This document shows positions 51,396-58,992 of a stretch of DNA of 64,000 nucleotides, piece by piece. The notes below the pieces were generated by a model, which was not told the DNA's origin, searched no databases, and saw only the letters and a list, made by a program, of their open reading frames with translations. The stretch is from assembly GCF_027594745.1 (NCBI RefSeq), contig NZ_CP110854.1, positions 3,985,501 through 4,049,500 of the forward strand, written 5' to 3'. Position 1 is the stretch's first letter. Every line of letters begins with the position of its first letter. A program made the position numbers and the translations under genes. This DNA is from Saprospira grandis. GTDB lineage: Bacteria > Bacteroidota > Bacteroidia > Chitinophagales > Saprospiraceae.

Positions 51396-51558
51396 GAGGG
51401 CCAGCCGCTTGGCCGGGCGGTCCTTGGCCCAGCGCTGCGGAGGGGTGGCCGCAGGCCAGACCGAAGGCGAAACGAAGTGAAGCCTGAAGGGCCGAGCAGA
51501 CCTGCGAGCCCCGCAGCATAGCGGCGGCCGCTTTGCGGCCGCGGGCCCCAAAAAAAAA
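51396..51558 (-). repeat. GC-rich modular hairpin repeat, copy 17
   Basis: Minus-strand start TTTTTTTTGGGGCCCGCGGCC-gcaaa-GCGGCC, GCCGCTATGCTGCGGGGCTCG, CAGGTCTGCTCGGCCC, variable TTCAGGCTTCA.., TTCGGTCTGGCC-tgc-GGCCACCCC, TCCGCAGCGCTGGGCC and further arms. It is inverted relative to copy 16; its GGGGC end faces the hpt start. Confidence 0.87.
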
Positions 51559-51597
51559 GAAAAAAAAGAACAAGAAAAATAAAATAGAACAAACAAA

Positions 51598-52152
51598 ATG
51601 AAAGCAGCAGGTCAAAATGTAAAGGTTTGGGACAAAGAATTTGCGCCCTTTATTTCTGCCCAGCAGATAGAGGAACGGATTGAGCAATTGGCAAGAAAAA
51701 TAGAGCAGCAGTATGCCGAAACAGAACAGCCCATTGTTCTTTTGGGCATCTTAAATGGCTCATTTCGCTTTGCCTCCGATTTGGTCAAAGCCTTGAACAT
51801 CCCCCTAGAAATTAGCTTTGTAAAGCTGCAATCTTATTCGGGAACCAGTTCTACGGGGCAGGTTACCGAAATGATTGGTTTGGACCTTGATTTGGCGGGC
51901 AGAGCCGTATTGATTGTAGAAGACATTGTTGATTCGGGCCGTACGCTCTACTATTTTTTGCCCAGCTTGAAGGCCAAAAACTGCTTGTCGGTGGGCCTTT
52001 GCAGCCTATTGGTCAAGCCCGATGCCATGCAATACAAACTGCCCATTGACTTTGCGGGTTTTGCAGTGCCCAACGACTTTTTGCTCGGTTATGGCTTAGA
52101 TTATGACAAGCGTGGCCGAGAATTAAATGATATTTATAAGGCGATAGATTAA
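51598..52152 (+). CDS. hpt: Hypoxanthine phosphoribosyltransferase
   Basis: 184 residues. The PRPP-binding motif VLIVEDIVDSGRTLYYF is near residues 103-120. IVLLGILNGSFRFASDLVKAL and EISFVKLQSYSGTSSTGQVT (flexible loop) are typical of bacterial Hpt. C-terminal FAVPNDFLLGYGLDYDKRGR supplies the purine-stacking and metal residues. It salvages hypoxanthine (and perhaps guanine) to nucleotide in the cytosol. trmD follows after five bases, so the two are probably co-transcribed. Confidence 0.94.
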   Translation: MKAAGQNVKVWDKEFAPFISAQQIEERIEQLARKIEQQYAETEQPIVLLGILNGSFRFASDLVKALNIPLEISFVKLQSYSGTSSTGQVTEMIGLDLDLAGRAVLIVEDIVDSGRTLYYFLPSLKAKNCLSVGLCSLLVKPDAMQYKLPIDFAGFAVPNDFLLGYGLDYDKRGRELNDIYKAID

Positions 52153-52157
52153 GAAAA

Positions 52158-52838
52158 ATGAGAATTGATATCCTTTCTGCGCAGCCTCAATTGATGGAGA
52201 GCCCTTTTGCGCATTCTATAATGAAACGGGCCCAAGAAAAGGGGCTTTTAGAGGTTGTTTTGCATGATTTGCACGACTTTTCTACCGATGAAAAGTATCG
52301 CCGAATTGACGACTATCAATTTGGAGGTGGCGCGGGCATGGTCTTGGCCATTGAGCCCATTCATCGGGCCATAGCGCATTTGCGGGCCGAGCGGGAATAT
52401 GAGCATATTATTTATATGACGCCCGATGGGCAAACCCTGAATCAAAAAACCTGTAACCATTTGTCCTTGGCGGGTAATTTGATTATCATCTGTGGACATT
52501 ACAAGGGCATTGATGAGCGAGTGCGCGAGCATTTTGTGACTATGGAAATCTCTGTGGGCGATTATGTGCTTTCTGGTGGAGAATTGCCGGCTTGCATCTT
52601 GGTAGATGCCATTGGGCGTTTGTTGCCAGGCGTATTAGGCGATGAATCTTCGGCCCTCTTGGATTCTTTTCAGGATGGCATTTTGGCGCCCCCCGTATAT
52701 ACTCGCCCAGCCGATTATAATGGCTGGAAAGTGCCAGATATTTTGCTGTCGGGCCATGAGCGAAAAATAAATGCTTGGCGAGATGAGCAAGCCTTGTTGC
52801 GGACCCAGCAGCGTCGGCCCGATTTATTGGAGGAATAG
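52158..52838 (+). CDS. trmD: tRNA (guanine-N1-)-methyltransferase TrmD
   Basis: 226 residues, usual size. TrmD methylates G37 of tRNAs next to the anticodon using S-adenosylmethionine, preventing +1 frameshifts. The trefoil-knot SPOUT motifs are clear: LHDFSTDEKYRRIDDYQFGG, GAGMVLAIEPIHRAI, ICGHYKGIDERVREHFV, ISVGDYVLSGGELPACILVD, YTRPADYNGWKVPDILLSGH. Its 3' end is followed closely by a TPR gene at 52846. Confidence 0.95.
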   Translation: MRIDILSAQPQLMESPFAHSIMKRAQEKGLLEVVLHDLHDFSTDEKYRRIDDYQFGGGAGMVLAIEPIHRAIAHLRAEREYEHIIYMTPDGQTLNQKTCNHLSLAGNLIIICGHYKGIDERVREHFVTMEISVGDYVLSGGELPACILVDAIGRLLPGVLGDESSALLDSFQDGILAPPVYTRPADYNGWKVPDILLSGHERKINAWRDEQALLRTQQRRPDLLEE

Positions 52839-52845
52839 ATCAGCT

Positions 52846-53877
52846 ATGAAGTTTTTAGTCAGTTTATTATTTATTGGTTCGACTGTCCTGCTTTTTGGGC
52901 AGTCGAGATTGTCTACGCCCATGGAGATCATGGCATTTATGGAGGCTTCGCCCACCCAATACCGCATCGATCAATTGTATGGGCCGCCGCCCAAGCGGGA
53001 GCGGCCTGTTTTGGCCAATGGGAATTATGTGGAGCTAGAGGAGAATCGAGAGCATTTGAGAGATTATGCGGCCTTAGAAACGAAAGAGCATAAGGCCCTC
53101 AAAGCCAAAGCTTTGGCCTTGGCTAATCGGGAACGGCCCAAGTATAAAAAGATACGCAAGCTGTATCAGCAAATCTTAGAGGATATTCCGCAGCATGCCC
53201 AGATATTAACATATATGGGCGACAGCTATTATCGGCAAAAAAACTGGGAAAAAGCGCTCTTGTACTTTGATCAGGCCCTAGCCGCTAACCCTATTGATTA
53301 TGTGGCCCAACGCCTAAAAGCGGAAGTTTTTTTACTGCAAAAAGATACGGCCAAGGCAGCCCAAGCCATTGCCAAGGCCCATCTGTTGAATCGGAATAAT
53401 AAGCTACTCTTGCTTCGTTTGAGAGAAATTTGGGCCTTAAATGGCCAAAACTATGAATTGGCCTGGGGCTTTGACCCCAAATGTTATCTAGAGCGAGAGG
53501 CCGATACCGTCAGCATTGTAGCCGATGGGGTTTGGCTGACCTATGGCATGTACAAGGCGGTTTGGTCCTATGAACCCGACTATCAGTACATCAAGTCCAG
53601 ACAAGAGGTTTCTGATTTTCTTTTTCATGCCGAATTAGAAGGGACCCTAGGCACCTTTTTGACCTATAGCGCCCTGCCTGAAAAGGACCGAAGAATTGAG
53701 CCCGCCCTAGAGGCTTTCGCCCAAGCCCTAGATGCCGATTTATTGGAGGAATACGTCTTTTATGAGGTCCTTTTGGTGGACCATCCCGCTTTGGCGGCCC
53801 ATTTGACGGATGAGTTTGCGGCCAAGCTTTTAGAGTATATGCAAAAGATTAGGAATCAGGACTTTGGGCGAGATTAA
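52846..53877 (+). CDS. Secreted TPR protein downstream of trmD
   Basis: 343 residues from ATG 52846, chosen because MKFLVSLLFIGSTVLLFGQ is a signal peptide; an upstream in-frame start at 52771 would lie inside trmD. The middle (about 95-200) has two to three TPR units (YKKIRKLYQQILEDIPQHAQ, YYRQKNWEKALLYFDQALAA, QKDTAKAAQAIAKAHLLN). The C-terminal part (EREADTVSIVADGVWLTYGM, VSDFLFHAELEGTLGTFLTY) is unrecognised. Periplasmic or outer-membrane attached. It is eight bases past trmD, so co-transcription with hpt-trmD is likely. Confidence 0.75.
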   Translation: MKFLVSLLFIGSTVLLFGQSRLSTPMEIMAFMEASPTQYRIDQLYGPPPKRERPVLANGNYVELEENREHLRDYAALETKEHKALKAKALALANRERPKYKKIRKLYQQILEDIPQHAQILTYMGDSYYRQKNWEKALLYFDQALAANPIDYVAQRLKAEVFLLQKDTAKAAQAIAKAHLLNRNNKLLLLRLREIWALNGQNYELAWGFDPKCYLEREADTVSIVADGVWLTYGMYKAVWSYEPDYQYIKSRQEVSDFLFHAELEGTLGTFLTYSALPEKDRRIEPALEAFAQALDADLLEEYVFYEVLLVDHPALAAHLTDEFAAKLLEYMQKIRNQDFGRD

Positions 53878-53976
53878 ATTAACAGATCTATAACAAGGAA
53901 AGGGAACAATAAGCTATTTAGAGTTGTATAAAAGGCTTAAGTTTAAAATAGAACAACCAAACTCCCTTTTTCGCTT

Positions 53977-54585
53977 ATGGCAGCAAAACCGATTTCCATT
54001 GATTTACAAGCGATTTGGCGCAAGTATATTTGGCCTTATCGTTCTTTTTATTTGCTTGGCGGCTTCCTTATTTTGGGCCTTATTATCCTTTTTGGAACCC
54101 CACTGGGGCTTTATCTTCGGGATATAGAGCAGCTGCGTCAAGACATACAGGCTTTTGGTCCTTGGGGGGCGGTCATTTATGTGGCGGTTTTTCTTTTGGC
54201 CAGTTTGCTCGGTCTGCCAGGCTCTGCTTTTATGCTGTTGGCCATGCTTTTATATGGTAGCTGGGAGGGGGCGGCCCTGACCTATTTTGCGGCTTGGTTA
54301 TCGGCCTTGGCTACTTTTTATTGGGCCAAATTGTTGGGTGGAAAAAATGCACCAGAGGCCAAGGGCTGGCTCAAAAAATATGTCGAAAAGGTAGAGCAGC
54401 GCCCTTATTGGAGCCTCATTGTAATTAGAACGTTCATGCAATTATCGCCTTTTGTGGGCTATAGTTTGGCCTTTAGCCAAATGAAACCCAAGGACTATAT
54501 TTTGGGAAATGCCCTGGCGCTTTTGGTCCCAATTAGCTATATGGCTTTGGCCTATGCCATTTTTGAGGCGGGCTATTTTTCCTAA
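53977..54585 (+). CDS. TVP38/TMEM64 (VTT/DedA-like) membrane protein
   Basis: 202 residues with about six hydrophobic segments. The VTT-domain pattern is present: GPWGAVIYVAVFLLASLLGL then PGSAFMLLAMLLYGSWEGAA, and later VIRTFMQLSPFVGYSLAFSQMK with GNALALLVPISYMALAYAI. DedA/VTT proteins move polar lipids or undecaprenyl phosphate across membranes. A cytosolic helix (KGWLKKYVEKVEQRP) separates the halves. Followed directly by a GC block. Confidence 0.85.
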   Translation: MAAKPISIDLQAIWRKYIWPYRSFYLLGGFLILGLIILFGTPLGLYLRDIEQLRQDIQAFGPWGAVIYVAVFLLASLLGLPGSAFMLLAMLLYGSWEGAALTYFAAWLSALATFYWAKLLGGKNAPEAKGWLKKYVEKVEQRPYWSLIVIRTFMQLSPFVGYSLAFSQMKPKDYILGNALALLVPISYMALAYAIFEAGYFS

Positions 54586-54597
54586 TGAGTATAAAGA

Positions 54598-54746
54598 TTT
54601 GGGGCCCGCGGCCAGCTAGCCGAAGGCTAGCTGGCCGCCGCTATGCTGCGCCGCTCGCAGGTCTGCTCGGCCCTGCGTTTTTTTCGCTACGCTCAAAAAA
54701 CTTGGTATGGCCTACGGCCACGGCTGCGCAGCGCTGGGCCGCTCAA
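54598..54746 (+). repeat. GC-rich modular hairpin repeat, copy 18
   Basis: TTTGGGGCCCGCGGCC followed by the first hairpin AGCTAGCC-gaa-GGCTAGCT, GGCCGCCGCTATGCTGCGCCG, CTCGCAGGTCTGCTCGGCCC, variable TGCGTTTTTTTCGC/GCTCAAAAAAC, TTGGTATGGCC-tac-GGCCACGGC, TGCGCAGCGCTGGGCC. Its first stem is unlike those of other copies yet fully paired, the best single example of arm covariation. Confidence 0.9.
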
Positions 54747-54873
54747 CGGTCTTTTTTCTTTTGGCCATTCTTCTTCGGCGGTTTTGGCCCTTGCCTAAAT
54801 TCCTTTTGAAGGAACAGAAAACGACATAGAGGAGTTAATAAAAATTTCAAGCATCAGCGATAATCAAAAAGAT

Positions 54874-55308
54874 ATGATAACAATTACTAATTATTTTTTA
54901 CAGCCTTATATGAAAGACTTAACACCTTTGGCGACTTATAGGTCTAGGTTTTTTAAGTACTTTTTGCAGGCCCATCATATTCCAGTGAGAACAGATGATT
55001 TAATAGATTGGGAACATTTAGGCCAAGAATATTATACCTTTGATGTGGAGACAGATGAGGACTGGGTTACTGCTCGGCTAAAAGAGACTAGTTTATCAGA
55101 AAATCCAGAGTTAATTGTAGAGATGGGCTATGATAGACCAATTTGCAAAGTAAAAACCTCGACTTTTATAGCGCACTGGTACGATTTCTATAGAGCTTCT
55201 GGTTATGAAGGTATCAGCGCAGTCAGTTTAAATTTAAAATATCTGATAGAATTACGTCATGATACAGGCTTGTTTTACAGTAACTTCAAGATAGATCCAG
55301 ATTCATAG
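54874..55308 (+). CDS. Hypothetical protein, paralogue of the gene at 24949
   Basis: 144 residues, not recognised. It has no signal peptide. It shares ARLKETSLSEN.., VKTSTFIAHWYDF and the C-terminal FYSNFKI with the protein encoded at 24949-25383, with similar positions and equal length. The N-terminal halves are divergent (YMKDLTPLATYRSRFFKYFL here). It is AT-rich compared with its surroundings and lies alone between a GC block and array E. Function unknown; orphan immunity-type role possible. Confidence 0.65.
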   Translation: MITITNYFLQPYMKDLTPLATYRSRFFKYFLQAHHIPVRTDDLIDWEHLGQEYYTFDVETDEDWVTARLKETSLSENPELIVEMGYDRPICKVKTSTFIAHWYDFYRASGYEGISAVSLNLKYLIELRHDTGLFYSNFKIDPDS

Positions 55309-55349
55309 CCTCTTGTTTCTAAGCTATGTCTACTAGGCTGTTCTTCTTT

Positions 55350-55637
55350 GGCAGTTTTGAGCCCATGGGCTGAAGCCCATGCTTGTAGACTGAGCAAAGA
55401 GCGGGCTGAAGTCCTTTTTTGCTGTTTATTATAACTCATTATGGGCCGAGGGTTTTAACCATCGGCCCATTTTTATTGCCTTGAGGATGGTACGGCTATG
55501 CCTTTAAAAAATGCCTTGACTAGCCTGAAATTTTTATCAAAGGATGGCCGAGAAGTTAATTTTATGAGGGTTTCAACCCTCATTTATAGATGATTGCGAA
55601 GCAATACCATTCTTGCTGTAGGTTTCAACCTACAGTT
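55350..55637. repeat. Short-palindrome array E
   Basis: ATGGGCTGAAGCCCAT (55365-55380); AGCAAA..GGGCTgaAGTCC..TTTGCT (55393-55421); a 30-base stem, ATGGGCCGA..GGTT-tt-AACC..TCGGCCCAT (55441-55470); ATGAGGGTT-tc-AACCCTCAT (55564-55583); ATTGC-gaa-GCAAT (55593-55605); CTGTAGGTTTCAACCTACAG (55616-55635). It is the reverse of the order in arrays C and D, as expected since its GC block is on the other side. Confidence 0.83.
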
Positions 55638-55783
55638 AAAAGGGCCGAAGGCCCGCAGGCCTAGGGGCCTGAAAGGGTGCCGCGCAGCGGCAGACCCAGC
55701 CAGCTTGCTGGCGCAGGGCCGAGCAGACCTGCGAGCCCGGCAAGGGCCCGGCCGCCAAAGGCGGCAGGCCCCAAAAAATCATC
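55638..55783 (-). repeat. GC-rich modular hairpin repeat, copy 19
   Basis: Minus-strand start TTTTTTGGGGCCTGCCGCC-ttt-GGCGGC, CGGGCCCTTGCCGGGCTCGC, AGGTCTGCTCGGCCCTGCG, variable CCAGC-aa-GCTGGC, TGGGTCTGCCGC-tgc-GCGGCACCC, TTTCAGGCCCCTAGGCC. It closes array E on its right; the GGGGC end points away from the array. Confidence 0.88.
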
Positions 55784-55911
55784 TAGATAAAAATCATTAG
55801 AAAATAGGAAACCTTAGGCCAAGGCATATAGGGTAGCCAAAAATAAGTTGCTTTGCAAAACAATATATTGCGTCGCTCTTCTTATCTTGTAGGACCAAAA
55901 ATCAATCAGTT

Positions 55912-56766
55912 ATGTCAAGAATAAATAATAGAACAGTCCTGATTACAGGGGGGGCGGCCGGAATCGGGAAGCTCATTGCAGAACGCTGCCTGCGCCAAAG
56001 GGCCTATAAAGTGATCCTTTGGGATATTAACGAGCAGAAATTATTGGCTACTCAGGCCGAGTTTAAGGGCCGAGGTCATGAGGTGGCCGTGCAGGTAGTT
56101 GATGTGGCCAATTTAGAAGATATTGAGACCGCTGCCGCCGCTTGTAAAAAACAATGGGGAATGGTGGATATTCTCTTTAATAATGCCGGTATTGTGGTCG
56201 GTAAACGCTTTGAGGAACATAGCCACCGAGAAATTCGGAAAACGATCGATATCAATGTTTCGGCCCCTATGCATATTGCCCTGCAGTTTTTGGCCGATAT
56301 GCAAGACCAAGGCGAAGGCCATATTGTTAATATTGCCTCGGCTGCTGGCCTGATTCCCAACCCGAATATGTCTGTATATGCAGGCAGCAAATGGGCCGTA
56401 GTCGGTTGGTCCGAATCTTTGCGTCTAGAACAAGAAGAGGCCAAAAATGGGGTAGTGGTGAGCACGATTTTGCCTAGCTATATCAATACAGGCATGTTTG
56501 ATGGCGTGACCGCACCCGCACTTACGCCCATTATGGAACCTGAATACATTGTGGATAAAATCATGAAGGCGGTTAAGGAAGATGATATCCTGGTGATGGA
56601 GCCCTTTATGACAAAGGCAATTCCCTTGCTCAAAGGTGTTTTGCCCACCCGTGCTTTTGATTTTATCGCAGGCCGCCTATTTGGTGTCTATAAAACCATG
56701 AGCACCTTTAAAGGGAAAGCGCCCAAAGAGGCTGTACCCGATAAAGATGAGTTGAAAGCAGAATAA
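55912..56766 (+). CDS. Short-chain dehydrogenase/reductase (SDR family)
   Basis: 284 residues. Classical SDR motifs are present: TGGAAGIGKLIAERCL (TGxxxGIG, NAD(P) binding), DVANLED, NNAGIVVGKRFEE, catalytic Ser in VNIASAAGL, and Y-x3-K in SVYAGSKWAVVGWSESL. WDINEQKL after strand 2 ends in Asp, which favours NAD(H). The C-terminal hydrophobic AIPLLKGVLPTRAFDFIAGR is like SDRs acting on lipids or steroids. Substrate unknown. Ends with a strong terminator. Confidence 0.9.
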   Translation: MSRINNRTVLITGGAAGIGKLIAERCLRQRAYKVILWDINEQKLLATQAEFKGRGHEVAVQVVDVANLEDIETAAAACKKQWGMVDILFNNAGIVVGKRFEEHSHREIRKTIDINVSAPMHIALQFLADMQDQGEGHIVNIASAAGLIPNPNMSVYAGSKWAVVGWSESLRLEQEEAKNGVVVSTILPSYINTGMFDGVTAPALTPIMEPEYIVDKIMKAVKEDDILVMEPFMTKAIPLLKGVLPTRAFDFIAGRLFGVYKTMSTFKGKAPKEAVPDKDELKAE

Positions 56767-56775
56767 AATAGAAAG

Positions 56776-56803
56776 GGCCAGCGAAAATCGCTGGCCTTTT
56801 TTT
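56776..56803 (+). terminator. Intrinsic terminator after the SDR gene
   Basis: GGCCAGCGA (56776-56784), loop AAA, TCGCTGGCC (56788-56796), then seven T. It lies ten bases after the stop. Confidence 0.93.
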
Positions 56804-56827
56804 GCCCAAAATTAAAATAATCAGAAC

Positions 56828-58177
56828 TTGAGAAGCTATTTATTCCTCCTATTTACCGCCTATGCTTTGGCGGCTTTCGGACAGCAGCCCCTAGTCAGTT
56901 TTCAGCAGGTCTTGGATAAAAATAAGGCCGAGGGATTAAGTCCTATTTATTTGCTGTTGGATGATAATCTGCTGCTAAATGCGCAGGCTTTTCCTTTTGG
57001 AACATGGCGCAGAGAGAATCCAGCGGAAGAATTGAATCAAGGCTTAAGCGAGGGAATTACACATTATTTGCCTTTTAGTCAAGCCTATTATCGAGATCAA
57101 ATCCATGCCAAATGGGCCAAATTGACGCCCATGGAACAATATGCCCTGCATCTATTTATAGAGGAGGCCATCGCCTATTGTCAAACTTTTTCTCTGGCCC
57201 AAGAAGAACAATACTTAGCCAACTTGCAGCAGCTGGGCAGCTTGCCCAATTATGCCAACCGCTATGCAGAACGCCAAACTTATGGCTTTAATGTGGCTGC
57301 CAAAGAGCTTTTTGTGCGCTATGGACCAGCCGATTTTTATGGAGGAAACCTAAAACATCCCAAACCCTATTTTGCTCGCCAAGGTTTTCGCCGACTCCAA
57401 GCTTTTATTTACCGAAGAGTAAAGGCAGGAGTGCCAATTGAAAATATAGAACGCTTATTTTTAGGCCTGCAAAAGCTGTTGCCCGCATTGAAGGAAGGAC
57501 AATACACGGCTTATGATGAAAAAGGACGCTTGCAAGAAGAAGGCGAAATCCGAAATGGAAAGCCCTATGGCCGTTGTCGGTATTATCGCTATTCCTATGG
57601 CGCGCCTCAAGAGAAGCTGCTAGCGGTAGATTGGCAGACAGACAAAAAAGGTCGGCTGAAAAAACTGTATTTTATAGACCTTTATGCACTATCCGATATG
57701 CGGCATTATTTGCAATATAAAAAGGGAAAATTGCAGGCTTATCAGATTAAGTTGCGAGATCTGCGAGCCTCTTCTTATTATCAGCTAGATAGTTTGAGTA
57801 TGGATTTGCGCAAAAAAAAGGTGCAGCTATTTAGAAAAAATAGAAATATGCCTTATACGCTTAGTTTTAAGCGGGCTCCAGAGCGGTTTAGCCAGTATAT
57901 CTGGGACCAAAAAGAGCTACAAGAAGATATCGTTTTGGACCTTCGAGTTTGTGAACAGGAAGATATTTGTTTTCCCGCCGAGAAGTTAAGCTATGCGGAT
58001 AAGGTCGTTGCGCTTTATATAGCCCCTCAGAGCCCCGAAGAATTTGTAACAAAATGGAAGCCCTTGCTGCAGCAGTTCCCTCGCCTGAAAAAGGTATACC
58101 TCTATTTGGAGAAGGAGGCCGATTGGCCGCTTTATCAAGAGCTGTTGGATCAGGGGATAAAGTGGGAGCTCTATTAA
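56828..58177 (+). CDS. Exported hypothetical protein with MORN-like segment
   Basis: 449 residues from TTG 56828, which directly begins a signal peptide (LRSYLFLLFTAYALAAFGQ); no ATG lies near. Domain structure is not recognised. The region near 235-260 (AYDEKGRLQEEGEIRNGKPY) resembles a MORN/toxin_15-type repeat of a kind common in Bacteroidota. The C-terminal part (VVALYIAPQSPEEFVTKWKP, LKKVYLYLEKEADWPLYQEL) looks like an alpha/beta segment. It converges on the hydrolase gene with a four-base overlap. Confidence 0.7.
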   Translation: MRSYLFLLFTAYALAAFGQQPLVSFQQVLDKNKAEGLSPIYLLLDDNLLLNAQAFPFGTWRRENPAEELNQGLSEGITHYLPFSQAYYRDQIHAKWAKLTPMEQYALHLFIEEAIAYCQTFSLAQEEQYLANLQQLGSLPNYANRYAERQTYGFNVAAKELFVRYGPADFYGGNLKHPKPYFARQGFRRLQAFIYRRVKAGVPIENIERLFLGLQKLLPALKEGQYTAYDEKGRLQEEGEIRNGKPYGRCRYYRYSYGAPQEKLLAVDWQTDKKGRLKKLYFIDLYALSDMRHYLQYKKGKLQAYQIKLRDLRASSYYQLDSLSMDLRKKKVQLFRKNRNMPYTLSFKRAPERFSQYIWDQKELQEDIVLDLRVCEQEDICFPAEKLSYADKVVALYIAPQSPEEFVTKWKPLLQQFPRLKKVYLYLEKEADWPLYQELLDQGIKWELY

Positions 58178-58992
58178 AAGTATTGCTGTTTGGCTAAAAT
58201 CTCTCTTATACACTGGTCCAAGGGCGCCCGCAAAAAGAAATGCCCATCAGCCACCCAATGAAACTGGGCCGAAGGGAGCTTTTGGGCAAACTGCTGCCCA
58301 TAGCGGCCAGGCGTAATCTCATCTTCCTGACCATAGATGAGGTAGAGCGGCAGCTCTTTTTCTTGAATCAACTTTCTGAGTTTTCGCTTATAGACAGGAA
58401 AGTCGTATAGTGAAATCCAGCAGTTGAACAAACGATGCCGACGATCAGCCTGCTCAATTTGTTGGCGAAAAAGGACGTATGTGGCCTTGTTGAGCAAATT
58501 GGCCCTTCTGGCCCAGGCAAAAATAGAGAGAATCCATCCTGGCGGCTCCAGACGAGCCGCCAAAAAGCGACGCAAAAAAAGTGGGAACAAAACGGGACTA
58601 TCCGAGGGGGTAGGTTGCAGGCCCGCTGGAGCCAATAGGATCAAGGCATCTAAATTGGGCAAGAGCTCGGGCGCTAGGCTCAGGGCAATGCGTCCCCCCA
58701 TGCTGTGCCCAGCCAAGCTAAAGCGCTGAAAGTTTTCTTGGGCCAAAATGAGCCGAATAATTTCTAGCAGCTCTTGGGCGCTAAAATGATCGCTTTCCCA
58801 CTGCGTTTTTCCATGAAAAGGCAGGTCTAGGGCAAAAACCCGATAGCTTTCACCCAAGCTTTTCAATTCTTCAAAGTAGCCGCCATGATTGGCAAAGCCG
58901 TGTAGGGCCAGAAGGGCTTTGGGCCCGCGACCAAAACAACCATAATGCAAGCGGTGCGGACCAAAATCAATTTGATGATAACTAGGAGACAT
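58174..58992 (-). CDS. Alpha/beta hydrolase
   Basis: 272 residues. Catalytic Ser in the nucleophile elbow FSLAGHSMGGRIALSLA, oxyanion-hole HGFANHGGYF, Asp in IYGQEDEITP, His in ADGHFFLRAP. It lacks a signal peptide. It could be an esterase, lipase or C-C hydrolase; the sequence does not choose. Its start overlaps the stop of the BatA/VWA gene by eleven bases, so the two are in one transcript. Confidence 0.9.
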   Translation of the reverse strand: MSPSYHQIDFGPHRLHYGCFGRGPKALLALHGFANHGGYFEELKSLGESYRVFALDLPFHGKTQWESDHFSAQELLEIIRLILAQENFQRFSLAGHSMGGRIALSLAPELLPNLDALILLAPAGLQPTPSDSPVLFPLFLRRFLAARLEPPGWILSIFAWARRANLLNKATYVLFRQQIEQADRRHRLFNCWISLYDFPVYKRKLRKLIQEKELPLYLIYGQEDEITPGRYGQQFAQKLPSAQFHWVADGHFFLRAPLDQCIREILAKQQYF

